Source of the DNA: Pseudomonadota bacterium
GTDB taxonomy: Bacteria > Myxococcota_A > UBA796 > CAJQPC01
Assembly: GCA_024228935.1 (NCBI GenBank)
Contig: JAAESX010000065.1
Coordinates: 1-60,313 of the forward strand
Length of the DNA: 60,313 nt
Reading direction: 5' to 3'
Shown here piece by piece: positions 16,737 to 25,821 of this stretch (its first letter is position 1; every line of letters starts with the position of its first letter). Under the pieces are notes generated by a model. It worked only from the letters and a program-made list of their open reading frames with translations, searched no databases and was not told where the DNA came from. Position numbers and translations under genes: made by a program.

Positions 16737-17596
16737 CAACGCTCCCGCTTCTCTTCCGCAGTGTCACCCGTGAAGACCTTGCTCAGGTTCAGGGGCCACT
16801 GGAACCACATCATCGACGCGGCCGCCGTCACGAGCATGACGTCTGTGCCCCAGACCTTCAGCGGCGCGATCAACAGCACCGCCAGCGCCGTGTAGACGTA
16901 CGCCGAGATCGTGACCGGTCCCGGGGCCAGCAGCCCGTCGACCATCAGCTCGGCCCCCTTGGCCGAGCCTCCCTCCCGCCAGCGACTGAACAGCGCGGAC
17001 CGATACCAGCACTGCGCTCCACCGATCGACAGGATGACCACAGCCGCGGCGAGGAGGAGCGCCAGCCACCGGAACATCAGGCCTGAGCCCTTCACGATGA
17101 TGAAGGCCCAGACCCCGGTCAGGCCGATGGCGAGCTGCGGCATCGCGCCCCAGAACGCCACCTGGCGCCACCGCGCCGCGAACGAGGGCACCTTGGCGGC
17201 CTCGGTCTTGCCGTGGAAGCGCTCGTTCCCCCGGTAGTACTCGACCTCCTCGGCGTAGAAGGCGACGGAGATGAAGCTCGGCAGCTTGCTCCCCTCGGGC
17301 ACCCAGTGCACGAGCTCGGCGCTGCGCCCGGACATATGGGCGCGCCGCCCCAGCACCGCGCGGCCCTTGAGGTGCACGCTGTAGCTGCGGTCCTCGACGG
17401 TCGCCCGGATCTCGGCCTTGTTGCTCGAGAGCAGGGCCCTCGCCGCGTCCGTTCCCGGGCGGATGAACAGGACCACGCGGTCCTCGAACGGCGCGATGTC
17501 GCAGCGCGCACTGACGCCGCCAAGCATCGCGCTGACCTGACCGTGCGAGCTGAGGATCTTCAGCACCTCACCCGGAAGCAGGTCCTTGGCCGCCAT
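16736..17596 (-). CDS. Membrane protein with N-terminal PNPOx/flavin-binding-like domain
   Basis: The ATG at 17596 overlaps the ileS stop (TGATG). The 286-residue product has a soluble N-terminal part of about 135 residues. It reads like a pyridoxamine-phosphate-oxidase split barrel (DRVVLFIRPGTDAARALL, YSVHLKGRAVLGRRAHMSG, SFISVAFYAEEVEYYRG), though the match is weak. Four to five membrane segments follow in the C-terminal half, including LAIGLTGVWAFIIV, WLALLLAAAVVILSIGG and AYVYTALAVLLIAPL. The tail is charged (EEKRER). The function is unknown. Confidence 0.6.
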   Translation of the reverse strand: MAAKDLLPGEVLKILSSHGQVSAMLGGVSARCDIAPFEDRVVLFIRPGTDAARALLSSNKAEIRATVEDRSYSVHLKGRAVLGRRAHMSGRSAELVHWVPEGSKLPSFISVAFYAEEVEYYRGNERFHGKTEAAKVPSFAARWRQVAFWGAMPQLAIGLTGVWAFIIVKGSGLMFRWLALLLAAAVVILSIGGAQCWYRSALFSRWREGGSAKGAELMVDGLLAPGPVTISAYVYTALAVLLIAPLKVWGTDVMLVTAAASMMWFQWPLNLSKVFTGDTAEEKRER

Positions 17597-20500
17597 CAAC
17601 CCACCCGGACGAGGCCGAGCCGCAGCTCACGCCCGTCGACGTCGATGGACTGCGTGTCGGGCGCCGCATCGATCCAGCCGGTCGCCAGCGTCTCGCCCGC
17701 CACGTGCTCGCGGAACCGGTCCACCGCGGCGACGAGCTCGTCGTCTCCGGAGAGGTGGACCTGGATGCGGTCCGTGTACCCCAGGCGATGCTCCTTCCGG
17801 AGTCCCTGGATGCGGTTGATGACCTCGCGCGCCAGGCCCTCCTGGCGCAGGTCGTCATCGAGCTCCGCGTGCAGGACGACGACCGCGCGAGCCGAGCCCG
17901 CGGCCTCGAACCCTTCGCGCGCCTGGACACCGACGATGATCTCGTCCTGGCCCAGCGTCACGGGACCGGACGGGAGCTCCAGCTCGAGCCCGCCGCCGAG
18001 GACCTGCTTGCGGACCTCGGAGCCGGGCATCTTGGCGAGCATGCCGGCGCAGACCTTCATGTCCTTGCCGAGCCGGCGGCCGAGCGCCTTGTAGTTCGGC
18101 TTCACCTGGAAGCTGACGAACGTCTCGGCCTCCTGGGAGAACCGGACCTCGCGCACGTTCAGCTCCTCGATGAGCAGCCCGGCCAGCGAGTCGACCGAGT
18201 CCGCCGTCGACGGATCGGCCAGCACCACCTCGACGGCCCGCAGCGGCTGCCGGACACGCACGCCGACGTGCTTCCGCGCCGCCAGTCCCAGCGAGGCGAC
18301 CTCGCGCACGAGACCCATCGCGGCGTCCAGATCGGCGTCGTACGCCTCGCCGGCCGAGGGATAGGCGCACAGGTGCACGCTCTGGGGCTCGTCGTCCCGG
18401 CGCAGGTCCTGGTGGAGCGCCTCGGCCATGAACGGCACGAACGGCGCGATGAGCTTGGACAGCCGCGCCAGCACCTCGTGCAGCGTGGTGAGCGCCGCGG
18501 GCGACTCGTCCCAGAAGCGACGGCGGGACCGGCGGACGTACCAGTTCGACAGCCCCTCGACGAACTCCTGGATGCGGCGCGCCGCCTCGTAGAGCTTGTA
18601 GTCGTCCATGTACCGGACGACGTCGGCGTTCAGGCTGTCCAGCTCGCCGACGATCCAGCGGTCCAGCAGGTCCCGGTCCGCCAGCGCGGGGCCCGGCGCG
18701 TTGGCGTCGAAGCCGGCGATGTTCGCGTAGATGGCGAAGAAGCTGTGCACGTTCTTCAGGCGCATCAGGAACTCGCGCTGCCCCTCGCGGATGCTCTTCA
18801 GCGAGTTGCGCGTGTTCGACCAGGGCGGGTTGCTCGCGTAGAACAGCCAGCGGAAGGCGTCCGCCCCCGGCGCGGCGAACGGCGCCTTCAGCGTGATGGT
18901 CCCATCAGGCGCCAAGGTGCTGGCATCGTTCGGGTTCAGGTGGATGGTGTCCTTGACCTTCACGTCCGCCTTCACCGGCTTCAGCAGCACGTCGCCGGCC
19001 TTGAAGCACTCCTTCTTGCCCAGGTCGAGGCTCCGCAGCTGGGCCTTCATGAACCCGACCGAGCCCTGCGGCACGGCCTCGTCCACCTGGACCTTCAGGG
19101 TCATCTCGCCCTTCATCACCAGGTCGGGGCTCGTGTAGTTACCCTTGGACTTGGACTCCTTCTTCCCCTCCATGTCGCAGACGTGTCCGAGGACGACGCA
19201 GTTCTTGTAGGGGCGCGGCAGGCCGACCGGCTTCAGGTCGTACTCGGCGCAAGTCTCGTCATCGAACAGGAGCGTCGAGATCATCAGCAGGCTGTAGAAC
19301 CAGCCGCGCGTCTGATCGACGGCCTCGGAGATGAAGTCCGCCGGGAACCGCTTCTCGAAGATCTCCTTGCTGCCCTCGGCGTGCGGGAAGCCCCACTGCG
19401 CGAACGGCATCGAGCCGCTGTCGAACCAGCAGTCGATGACCTCGGGCACGCGGTCCATGGTCGCGCCGCAGTCGCACGGCAGCGTGACCCGGTCGATCCA
19501 GGGCCGGTGGACCTGCAGGTGCTCGTCGACGTCGGGGTCGAACGGATCGGGCAACCCCTTGTCCGCGTTCAGCTTTCGGATGGCGGCGACGCTGGCGGGG
19601 GCCTTGTGCGCCTCGCACTCCGGGCACACCCAGATGTTCAGCGGGGTCCCCCAGAAGCGCTCGCGGGACAGCGCCCAGTCGACGTTGTTGCGCAGGAAGT
19701 CGCCGAAGCGCCCCTCCTTGATGTGCTCGGGCGCCCAGTTGACCGCCTTGTTGTTGGCGATGGCCTCGGCGTTCAGGGCGGTCGTCTTCACGAACCAGGC
19801 CGGGCGCGCGTACTGGATGAGCGGGTCGTCGTCCTTGCGCCAGCAGAACGGGTAGTCGTGGCGGTAGGTCTCCCGCTTGAACAGGACGCCGCGCTCCTTC
19901 AGGTCGCGGATGATGGCCTTGTCGGCGTCCTTGCAGAACTGACCCTCGAGGAAGCCGGTGCCCGGGACGAACTTGCCGTTCGGGGCGATCAGCTGGAGCA
20001 TGCCGACGCCGTGGTCCTTGGCGGCCTTGAAGTCGTCCTCACCGAACGCCGGGGCCGTGTGGACCAGGCCGGTGCCCGCCTCGAGCGTGACGTGCGCGCC
20101 CGGGATGACGACGCAGTAGTCGCCCTCTTCCGGCGTCGCGAAGTCGTACAGGGGCTTGTAGTGACGGCCGATGAGCTCGGCGCCCTTGAGCGTCTGGACC
20201 ACCTCGCCCTCGACCTGGTCCTTCAGCCCTTCGGCGACGACCAGGCGCCTGTCCCCGACCTGCACGACGACGTAGTCGAGCTTCGGGTTCACCGCGATGG
20301 CGGTGTTGCTGGGCAGGGTCCACGGGGTGGTGGTCCAGGCCAGCAGATACAGGTCGTCGTCGTCCGCCATCTGGAAGGCGACCGTGACCGAGGGGTCGTC
20401 GACCTGCTTGTAGCCCAGGCCCACCTCGGCCGCAGACAGCGTGGTCCCGCCCTGCGGCCACCACCACACGACCTTGTGGCCCTGGTAGAGCAGGCCCTTC

Positions 20501-20994
20501 TCGAACAGCTTCGACAGCGCCCACCAGACGCTCTCGATGTAGCTCCGGTGGTACGTGACGTAGGCGTCCTCGGTGTCGACCCAGAACGCCAGGCGGCGGG
20601 TGAGCGACTCCCACACCTCGGTGTACGTGAACACCGAGTCGATGCACTTCCGAGCGAACGGCTCGAGCCCGTACTCCTCGATGGCCTCGCGCCCGTGGAT
20701 GCCGAGGTTCTTCTCGACCTCGACCTCGACCGGCAGGCCGTGCGTGTCCCAGCCCGCCTTGCGGTGGACATGGAACCCCTGCATCGTCTTGTAGCGAGGG
20801 AACAGATCCTTGATGACGCGGGTCAACACGTGGCCGTTGTGCGGCGTGCCGTTCGCGGTGGGCGGCCCCTCGTAGAACACGAACTCGGGCGCGTCCTTGG
20901 TCTGCTCCAGCGACTTCTCGAAGATCTGCTCGCGATCCCAGAACTCCAGGACCTCGGCTTCGAGCTCGACGGGGGAGGAAAGCTCCTTGAACAT
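17596..20994 (-). CDS. ileS: Isoleucyl-tRNA synthetase
   Basis: The 1132-residue product charges tRNA-Ile with isoleucine. The class I signature is GPPTANGTPHNGHVLTR, with HNGH (residues 52-55) in place of HIGH. The editing domain follows (WTTTPWTLPSNTA, GTGLVHTAPAFGEDD), then the KMSKS loop as KESKSKGN near residues 613-620, then the anticodon-binding domain from about residue 790 (WYVRRSRRRFW). Directly after KESKSKGN about 90 residues are inserted before the usual GADAFRWLFYASNPPW, predicted to be beta-rich. This is the longer, eukaryote-like type of IleRS found in many deltaproteobacteria. Three unrelated genes follow in an overlapping operon. Confidence 0.96.
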   Translation of the reverse strand: MFKELSSPVELEAEVLEFWDREQIFEKSLEQTKDAPEFVFYEGPPTANGTPHNGHVLTRVIKDLFPRYKTMQGFHVHRKAGWDTHGLPVEVEVEKNLGIHGREAIEEYGLEPFARKCIDSVFTYTEVWESLTRRLAFWVDTEDAYVTYHRSYIESVWWALSKLFEKGLLYQGHKVVWWWPQGGTTLSAAEVGLGYKQVDDPSVTVAFQMADDDDLYLLAWTTTPWTLPSNTAIAVNPKLDYVVVQVGDRRLVVAEGLKDQVEGEVVQTLKGAELIGRHYKPLYDFATPEEGDYCVVIPGAHVTLEAGTGLVHTAPAFGEDDFKAAKDHGVGMLQLIAPNGKFVPGTGFLEGQFCKDADKAIIRDLKERGVLFKRETYRHDYPFCWRKDDDPLIQYARPAWFVKTTALNAEAIANNKAVNWAPEHIKEGRFGDFLRNNVDWALSRERFWGTPLNIWVCPECEAHKAPASVAAIRKLNADKGLPDPFDPDVDEHLQVHRPWIDRVTLPCDCGATMDRVPEVIDCWFDSGSMPFAQWGFPHAEGSKEIFEKRFPADFISEAVDQTRGWFYSLLMISTLLFDDETCAEYDLKPVGLPRPYKNCVVLGHVCDMEGKKESKSKGNYTSPDLVMKGEMTLKVQVDEAVPQGSVGFMKAQLRSLDLGKKECFKAGDVLLKPVKADVKVKDTIHLNPNDASTLAPDGTITLKAPFAAPGADAFRWLFYASNPPWSNTRNSLKSIREGQREFLMRLKNVHSFFAIYANIAGFDANAPGPALADRDLLDRWIVGELDSLNADVVRYMDDYKLYEAARRIQEFVEGLSNWYVRRSRRRFWDESPAALTTLHEVLARLSKLIAPFVPFMAEALHQDLRRDDEPQSVHLCAYPSAGEAYDADLDAAMGLVREVASLGLAARKHVGVRVRQPLRAVEVVLADPSTADSVDSLAGLLIEELNVREVRFSQEAETFVSFQVKPNYKALGRRLGKDMKVCAGMLAKMPGSEVRKQVLGGGLELELPSGPVTLGQDEIIVGVQAREGFEAAGSARAVVVLHAELDDDLRQEGLAREVINRIQGLRKEHRLGYTDRIQVHLSGDDELVAAVDRFREHVAGETLATGWIDAAPDTQSIDVDGRELRLGLVRVG

Positions 20995-21030
20995 GCGGAC
21001 CTCAGCGATACCGGGGCTATCTAAGCGCGT

Positions 21031-21891
21031 ATGAGTCCCCTATCCACGCTGTTGGCCTGGTCCGTTCGGAACGCTCCGCCGGTCGCGGTCCCCGACGCTC
21101 GCCGGCACCTGGCGGTGACCTGCGTCGAGGCCTGTGAGAGCACGGCGGATCTGACGCTCGAGCTCGACCGCCGAGCCAGGAAACGAGGCCGCCTGCCTCG
21201 GACCGCGAGCACCGAGGTCTACACGCTCGACGTACTGCCCAACGGCATGTACGGGATCTGGGCGGACAGCGGGTCCGAGTTCCTGCTGGTCACGCTGGCC
21301 GGTCCCACGGTCGGCTCGGAGACCCGGACCCACGCCTGGGAAGAGCAGATCGCCGCCTGGGCCGAGGCCGAGGGGGGCCTGATCCACGACCTGGACACCC
21401 ACCGGGTCGAGTCCGCGAGCGACTTCCTGGGACGCAGCCATCCGGTCGATCGCATGGCCCTGGACTGGAGCGAGGACGGCACCCGCGTGGTCACCCGAGG
21501 TCTTCGGATCTTCGGCCTGCACGAGCTGGTCGTCGAGGACGTCCCGGAGGGGCTCGGTCAGGAGCTCTCCACCGTGCTGGCCTGGCTCGTGGCCGACATG
21601 CTCGACGAGCGAGGTCCTCACGAGAGCCGGACGCTGACCCTCGAGGATCTGGACGCCGAGACCGCGGCCTGGGTCGCCCAGGCGATCTGGTACGAGGACG
21701 ATCCCGGCGTCGTGCAGGCGGGCACCCGCGAGGGGGTCGTCCGGCTCTCCAACGCGGTCCCCGGCGAGACGGACCCGGCGCCGCCCGTCCTGACCGTGGA
21801 CTTCGGGACCGCTGGGCTCATCGCGTGGCTGGACGTCGTCCTCGGCAAGGGCACGCTCGAACCGGACGACCCCTGGGAGTCACCCTCGTAG
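21031..21891 (+). CDS. Hypothetical protein
   Basis: The 286-residue product is cytoplasmic and acidic, with no signal or membrane segment. Recognisable blocks are LAVTCVEACESTADLTLEL, MYGIWADSGSEFLLV, TRGLRIFGLHELVVEDVPEG and PPVLTVDFGTAG. The pattern GLRIFGLHELVVEDVP recalls stress-related DUF4261-type proteins, in which a phrase about the protein's own target follows a charged helix, but I cannot assign a family. It diverges from ileS across 36 bp. TATCTA lies 7 nt before the ATG, with no ribosome-binding site. Confidence 0.55.
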   Translation: MSPLSTLLAWSVRNAPPVAVPDARRHLAVTCVEACESTADLTLELDRRARKRGRLPRTASTEVYTLDVLPNGMYGIWADSGSEFLLVTLAGPTVGSETRTHAWEEQIAAWAEAEGGLIHDLDTHRVESASDFLGRSHPVDRMALDWSEDGTRVVTRGLRIFGLHELVVEDVPEGLGQELSTVLAWLVADMLDERGPHESRTLTLEDLDAETAAWVAQAIWYEDDPGVVQAGTREGVVRLSNAVPGETDPAPPVLTVDFGTAGLIAWLDVVLGKGTLEPDDPWESPS

Positions 21892-23403
21892 GGCGTCCTC
21901 GACGTGGTCCAGTCGATCGGCGCCCCAGTAGAGCTGCCCTCGGACCCGGAATGTGGGAGCTCCACAGACGCCGATCTCGGCGGCGAGCTCGGTGTTGGAG
22001 CGAAGCTCCGCCTTCACGTCGGGGTCCTGGGTGGCGGCGATCAACGCCGCGCCGTCGAACCCGGCCTCGTCCAGGACCCGAGCGACGACCTGGGGGTCAC
22101 CCATGTCCTGGTCTCCGGCCCAGCTCGCTGCGTAGAGGGCTTGAATCGTTCGGGGTTGCACGATCGACACGCGCAGCGGGAGGATGGTCCGCAGCGGGAA
22201 GTGCGACGTGAACCGCAGCGGCACACCGAAGCGGGAGGCCTGGTCCTGGAGGTCCTTGGTGACGTAGCGCTGCTTCGCCGGCGACATCGCGTTCATCGGC
22301 ACGTCCGGCGTCCCGATGCTGCGGAACAGACCGCCGAGGAGGATGGGCCGGTACCTCAGCGTCGCGCCGTGCCGCGCCGCGACAGCCTCGACCTGTGTGG
22401 AGGCCAGGTAGCTGAAAGGGCTCGAGAAGTCGTGGAAGAACTCGATGGTCTCGCCCGAGGACGAGCTCGGCTGGACGGGCCACGCGCCGCCGAGCGCTCG
22501 CTCGAGGAACACCAGCCGATCCTGGCCGTAGAAGAAGTGCTCGCCCGCGAACATCGAGGGCACGCCGAACACGCCGCGGGCGACCGCCTGGGCCGTGTTC
22601 TCTCGCAAGCGCGCCTTGACGGCGGGGTCGTCGATCACGTCGATCGAGACACCGTGACGAGCACCGATCCGCTCGAGAGTCGAACGGTCTCGGGTATCTG
22701 CGCCCTTCTCGAAGGTGCTGGACCACAGCTCCAGGGCCAGGTCGCGCTGGGCGTTCGCCGGAGCCCCGACCACCAGCCGCATCGCCTCGACGCTGCGGCG
22801 CGGGTGCCCCTCGGGCAGCTCGAAGTCGAGCCCGTGGCGTGCCGCGTTGCGCGTCAGGTCCTGGGCGATCAGCACCTGACGGCTGGCCGACCATGTGGCG
22901 GCGGGCACCTGGGGTGCCTCGATGGACTTGAAGACGCCTCCGAGCAGGATGGGAATCCAGCGGACGCGGGTGCCCTGTCGCTCGGCCAGGGCCTCGAGCC
23001 GGGTGGCGGCCATGTACGCATACGGGCAGACCACGTCGTAGTAGAAGTCGATCGTCCGGCCGGCGTCGTCCAGGCCGCGCCACCAGGCCTTGATCCCGCC
23101 GGCCACGGACCGGACGTCGGTGAACCCCATCTGCTGGAGCATGTCCGCAGCCAGGGCCGACCGGAAGCCACCCCCGCAGTACAGCGCCAACGGGGCATCC
23201 TTGGCGAAGTGCTTCTCGACGTCCCGCTCGAGAACGCCTCGCCCGATGTGGACCGCCCCCGGCATCCGGCCAGCCCGGAACTCCCGGTCCTCGCGGACGT
23301 CGACGAGCGTCCACGGCTCGCCCAGCGCGGTCTCGACGTCGATCTCGACGATGCGGTCGCGGGCCTCCTGGCAGACCCGCTCGAAGTCCGGGGAGTGCGC
23401 CAT
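21880..23403 (-). CDS. Three-domain fusion: rhodanese + two DsbA/HCCA-isomerase-like thioredoxin folds
   Basis: The 507-residue product has three parts. Residues 1-115 form a rhodanese domain with VDVREDREFRAGRMPGAVHI and the active-site loop CGGGFRS (Cys76). Residues 118-310 form a DsbA-type thioredoxin fold like 2-hydroxychromene-2-carboxylate isomerase (kappa-class GST), opening TIDFYYDVVCPYAYMA. Residues 318-507 form a second such domain, opening TIEFFHDFSSPFSYLA. The two DsbA-like halves share ILLGGVFKSI / ILLGGLFRSI and GVPSMF / GAPTFR, so they arose by duplication. The CxxC motif is absent, as in isomerases. A role in glutathione-dependent or sulfur-relay chemistry is inferred. It is 10 nt downstream of the DCC gene. 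Confidence 0.8.
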   Translation of the reverse strand: MAHSPDFERVCQEARDRIVEIDVETALGEPWTLVDVREDREFRAGRMPGAVHIGRGVLERDVEKHFAKDAPLALYCGGGFRSALAADMLQQMGFTDVRSVAGGIKAWWRGLDDAGRTIDFYYDVVCPYAYMAATRLEALAERQGTRVRWIPILLGGVFKSIEAPQVPAATWSASRQVLIAQDLTRNAARHGLDFELPEGHPRRSVEAMRLVVGAPANAQRDLALELWSSTFEKGADTRDRSTLERIGARHGVSIDVIDDPAVKARLRENTAQAVARGVFGVPSMFAGEHFFYGQDRLVFLERALGGAWPVQPSSSSGETIEFFHDFSSPFSYLASTQVEAVAARHGATLRYRPILLGGLFRSIGTPDVPMNAMSPAKQRYVTKDLQDQASRFGVPLRFTSHFPLRTILPLRVSIVQPRTIQALYAASWAGDQDMGDPQVVARVLDEAGFDGAALIAATQDPDVKAELRSNTELAAEIGVCGAPTFRVRGQLYWGADRLDHVEDALRG

Positions 23404-23413
23404 CCGTCACCTC

Positions 23414-23806
23414 TCAGGGGAGGAAGCGCGCGGCGACCTCGGGTTCGGGCAGGCGGCAGACATCCGCTCGGCCCCACACGGAATAGCGCGTCGACGACAC
23501 CAGCCGGTACGCCGGATCCGTCAGCCACGCGGGGAAGATCCGCAGGCCGCCGAGCCAGCGCCAGGGCGTCGGCAGGTACGAACAGATCGTCAGGATGGCG
23601 TGCGAGCGGACCCACACCCGATCCCCCTCGATGAACACCATCGTGTCCATGTCCGACGGGATCGCGGGGTGGCTCCCCCGGAGCCCCGCGGTGGTCTCGC
23701 CCTGGAGCGGGGCGTACTGCAGCACCCCCTCGACGTCGTGATCGAGGAGCCACTGCACGGCCTTGTCGCAGAGCCCGCACGTGCCGTCGTAGAGGACGAG
23801 TCTCAT
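23414..23806 (-). CDS. DCC-family thiol-disulfide oxidoreductase (DUF393)
   Basis: The 130-residue product opens MRLVLYDGTCGLCDKAVQWL, the DGxCxLC signature of DUF393/YuxK proteins with a redox CxxC (Cys10, Cys13). FIEGDRVWVRSHAILTIC and WLTDPAYRLVSSTRYSVWG follow, all typical of the family. It is predicted to be a cytoplasmic or membrane-attached thiol-disulfide oxidoreductase. Its start overlaps the hslR stop by 4 nt (ATGA). Sitting next to the rhodanese-DsbA fusion, it makes this operon rich in thiol chemistry. Confidence 0.85.
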   Translation of the reverse strand: MRLVLYDGTCGLCDKAVQWLLDHDVEGVLQYAPLQGETTAGLRGSHPAIPSDMDTMVFIEGDRVWVRSHAILTICSYLPTPWRWLGGLRIFPAWLTDPAYRLVSSTRYSVWGRADVCRLPEPEVAARFLP

Positions 23807-24171
23807 CGACGCTTGAGCTTCCCGAGCCGCCGCCGGTCCCGCTTCGTGGGGCGCCCCATGCCGCGCTCGCGCGTCTCGTCCATCACCTGGTGGAAGGGCG
23901 ACTTCGGTTCGGGCGGCGGCGTGTGATCGACGTACAGCGTCTGGGCGACCGAGGCCGGACCGCGCTTGTCGGCGATGGCGACCACCTCGAGGATGCGCGG
24001 ACCGCCGGGGGTCCGGACATCGATCATCATCCCGGCCTTCACCTTGCTCGAGGCCTTCGCTCCCGAGCCGTCGATCTCCACGTGACCGGCATCGCACGCC
24101 TTGGTGGCGAGCGTGCGGGTCTTGAACATGCGGGCGGCCCAGAGCCACTTGTCGACGCGCGTGGTGTCCAT
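23803..24171 (-). CDS. hslR: S4-domain RNA-binding heat shock protein Hsp15
   Basis: The 122-residue product is an S4 RNA-binding domain (TRVDKWLWAARMFKTRTLATKACDAG), followed by a beta segment and a Lys/Arg-rich tail (GRPTKRDRRRLGKLKRR). Length, opening and tail match Hsp15 (HslR), which binds stalled 50S subunits carrying nascent peptidyl-tRNA and recycles them. Its stop overlaps the DCC gene start (ATGA). It follows the HEAT-repeat gene by 24 nt. Confidence 0.88.
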   Translation of the reverse strand: MDTTRVDKWLWAARMFKTRTLATKACDAGHVEIDGSGAKASSKVKAGMMIDVRTPGGPRILEVVAIADKRGPASVAQTLYVDHTPPPEPKSPFHQVMDETRERGMGRPTKRDRRRLGKLKRR

Positions 24172-24195
24172 GGCGGTCAGGTACGCACGGTGGGC

Positions 24196-25014
24196 TCAGC
24201 CACCAAGCAGGGCGGCGGCCTTGGCGAACTCGATCGCGACCTTCTCTTCGGTGGCGGCGTTGGCCTTCTCGCGCAGGAGCGGCCCGACCGAGTCGTCACC
24301 GAGCTTGGCCAGCGACCGCGCCGCGAGCACCTTGACGTCGATGTCCTCGTCGTCGAGCGCCGCGACCAGCGCGTCCTTGTCGATCGCCAGCGGGGACTCG
24401 CCGAGCACCTTGGCGATCTGCTCGCGGGTCTTCTCGTCGCCGCTGGCGAGCGCCTCATGGATCGGCGGCCGCATGGCCTCGTCCCCGAGCCGGATCAGCG
24501 CCACCCAGGCCTGGTGCTGGACCTCGAGATCGCTGTCCGTTGTGGCCGCCAGGACGGCCTCCTGCTGGTCGGTCCAGTTGCGCTTGCCGATGATGATGAT
24601 CGCCTTGCGCCGGTTGCCCTCGTCGGCGTCGTTCTGGGCCGCGTCCCCGAACAGGCCCGAGTAGCTGCTCGGCCCGGTGTCCTCGAGGATGGCCATGGCG
24701 GTCTGCCGCATGCCCAAGTCCTCGTCGCTCGGGAGCACCTGCGCGCAGACCTCGTGCACGCCTTCGTAGCGCTGCTTCTCGAGCACCTTCAGAGCCTTCT
24801 TCCGCACCGCGGCCTCGGGGTCGTTCAGGACGAGCTCGGCCAGCTGGGGGCCGGCGTCCGTCATGACGCGCTTGTCGATCTCGGCGATGGCGTCGATGCG
24901 ATCGTCGATCTCGTCGTGCGTCAGCGCCTCGATGAGCTCGGGGTTGGAGGCCTTCTTGGCCTTGAACGCCAGCGCCGGGCCGGACAGGACGAGAGAGAGC
25001 AGGAGCCAGGACAT
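24196..25014 (-). CDS. Exported HEAT-repeat protein
   Basis: The 272-residue product has a short Sec-type signal, MSWLLLSLVLSGPALA, ending in an AxA-like site and without an N-terminal positive charge. From residue 25 about six HEAT-like helical pairs follow, for example AAVRKKALKVLEKQRY, LGMRQTAMAILEDTG, LEVQHQAWVALIRLGDEAM and IDVKVLAARSLAKLGDDSV. HEAT arrays are protein-binding scaffolds. Location in the periplasm is inferred. It is the first gene of the minus-strand group with hslR, DCC and the rhodanese fusion. Confidence 0.8.
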   Translation of the reverse strand: MSWLLLSLVLSGPALAFKAKKASNPELIEALTHDEIDDRIDAIAEIDKRVMTDAGPQLAELVLNDPEAAVRKKALKVLEKQRYEGVHEVCAQVLPSDEDLGMRQTAMAILEDTGPSSYSGLFGDAAQNDADEGNRRKAIIIIGKRNWTDQQEAVLAATTDSDLEVQHQAWVALIRLGDEAMRPPIHEALASGDEKTREQIAKVLGESPLAIDKDALVAALDDEDIDVKVLAARSLAKLGDDSVGPLLREKANAATEEKVAIEFAKAAALLGG

Positions 25015-25065
25015 GAAGAGCCTCCGAATGTGCCCCTCGTAACCGGCGTGTGCTAGACACTCCCC

Positions 25066-25809
25066 ATGCTCCTCCTCATTGCCTGCGCCACCAAGGCCCC
25101 GCCCGCCGAAGCGCCCGCCGCCGTCGTCGAGAGCGCGCCCACGTCCGTCTCCCCTACCCCGACGGCCGAGTACCCCTCGACGCTATTCCTCGACGGGGTC
25201 GAGGTCCTGGCCAGCTGGGACGACGGCGACACGTTCGCGTCCCCGCGCGACGGCGAGAAGCCGCTGCGCGCCCGGCTGTCCGGATTCAACACGCTCGAGT
25301 CGTACGGCCCTGTTCACAGCTGGGGCACATGGCGTCCTGACGAGCTGTACGTGCTGTCCAAGAAGGCTGGCGAGGTCGCGGGCGCCGGGAAGTGGACCTG
25401 CGAGGTCCTGGCCGGCGGCGGTGGCTACGGGCGCGAGCGGGTCGACTGCCCGGACCTGCGCCGCGAGCTGCTGTCCCGGGGACTCGCCCACCTCTTCGTC
25501 TTCGACGGCGAGGCCGACCCCGACGACATGGCCGCCCAGGCGCTGGCGATCGAGTCGAAGCTGGGCATGTGGGAGAAGGGGGCGCCGATGTGGCTGGTGA
25601 CCAGCCTGCACTCCCTCGACGAGCGCGAGGACCAGGTCCAGACCTACAACCGCGTGGCCCACACCGGCGACGGACACGTCGAGAAGCGCATGCACGTGGA
25701 CATCTACACGAGCTGCAGCGAGGTGTGCCCCGAGGCCGTGGACAGCTGCATGATCTACGTGCCGTACGAGGTCCGATACGGGGACGACCGCGCCGCCTGT
25801 CTCCAGTAG
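25066..25809 (+). CDS. Staphylococcal-nuclease-like lipoprotein
   Basis: The 247-residue product starts MLLLIACATK, one of the shortest signals here (Cys7), followed by an Ala/Pro-rich linker. The middle shows the TNase fold landmarks: ASWDDGDTF (metal-binding DGDT), LRARLSGFNTLESYG (the Arg and Glu of the RLxGIDxPE motif) and GYGRERVDC with RELLSRGLAHLFVF. The C-terminal 70 residues are Cys-rich and not part of the nuclease fold. It may degrade nucleic acid at the cell surface or be a non-catalytic relative. TAGACA lies 6 nt before the ATG, suggesting a leaderless transcript. Confidence 0.72.
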   Translation: MLLLIACATKAPPAEAPAAVVESAPTSVSPTPTAEYPSTLFLDGVEVLASWDDGDTFASPRDGEKPLRARLSGFNTLESYGPVHSWGTWRPDELYVLSKKAGEVAGAGKWTCEVLAGGGGYGRERVDCPDLRRELLSRGLAHLFVFDGEADPDDMAAQALAIESKLGMWEKGAPMWLVTSLHSLDEREDQVQTYNRVAHTGDGHVEKRMHVDIYTSCSEVCPEAVDSCMIYVPYEVRYGDDRAACLQ

Positions 25810-25821
25810 GAGCCGGCCGGC

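Noticed and set aside
17704..21024. A 1106-codon open frame on the plus strand opposite ileS
   Set aside because: It is the mirror of a long high-GC gene: codons rich in GC at position three keep the antisense frame open. The translation is Arg/Leu/Asp-rich low-complexity sequence without any family motif.
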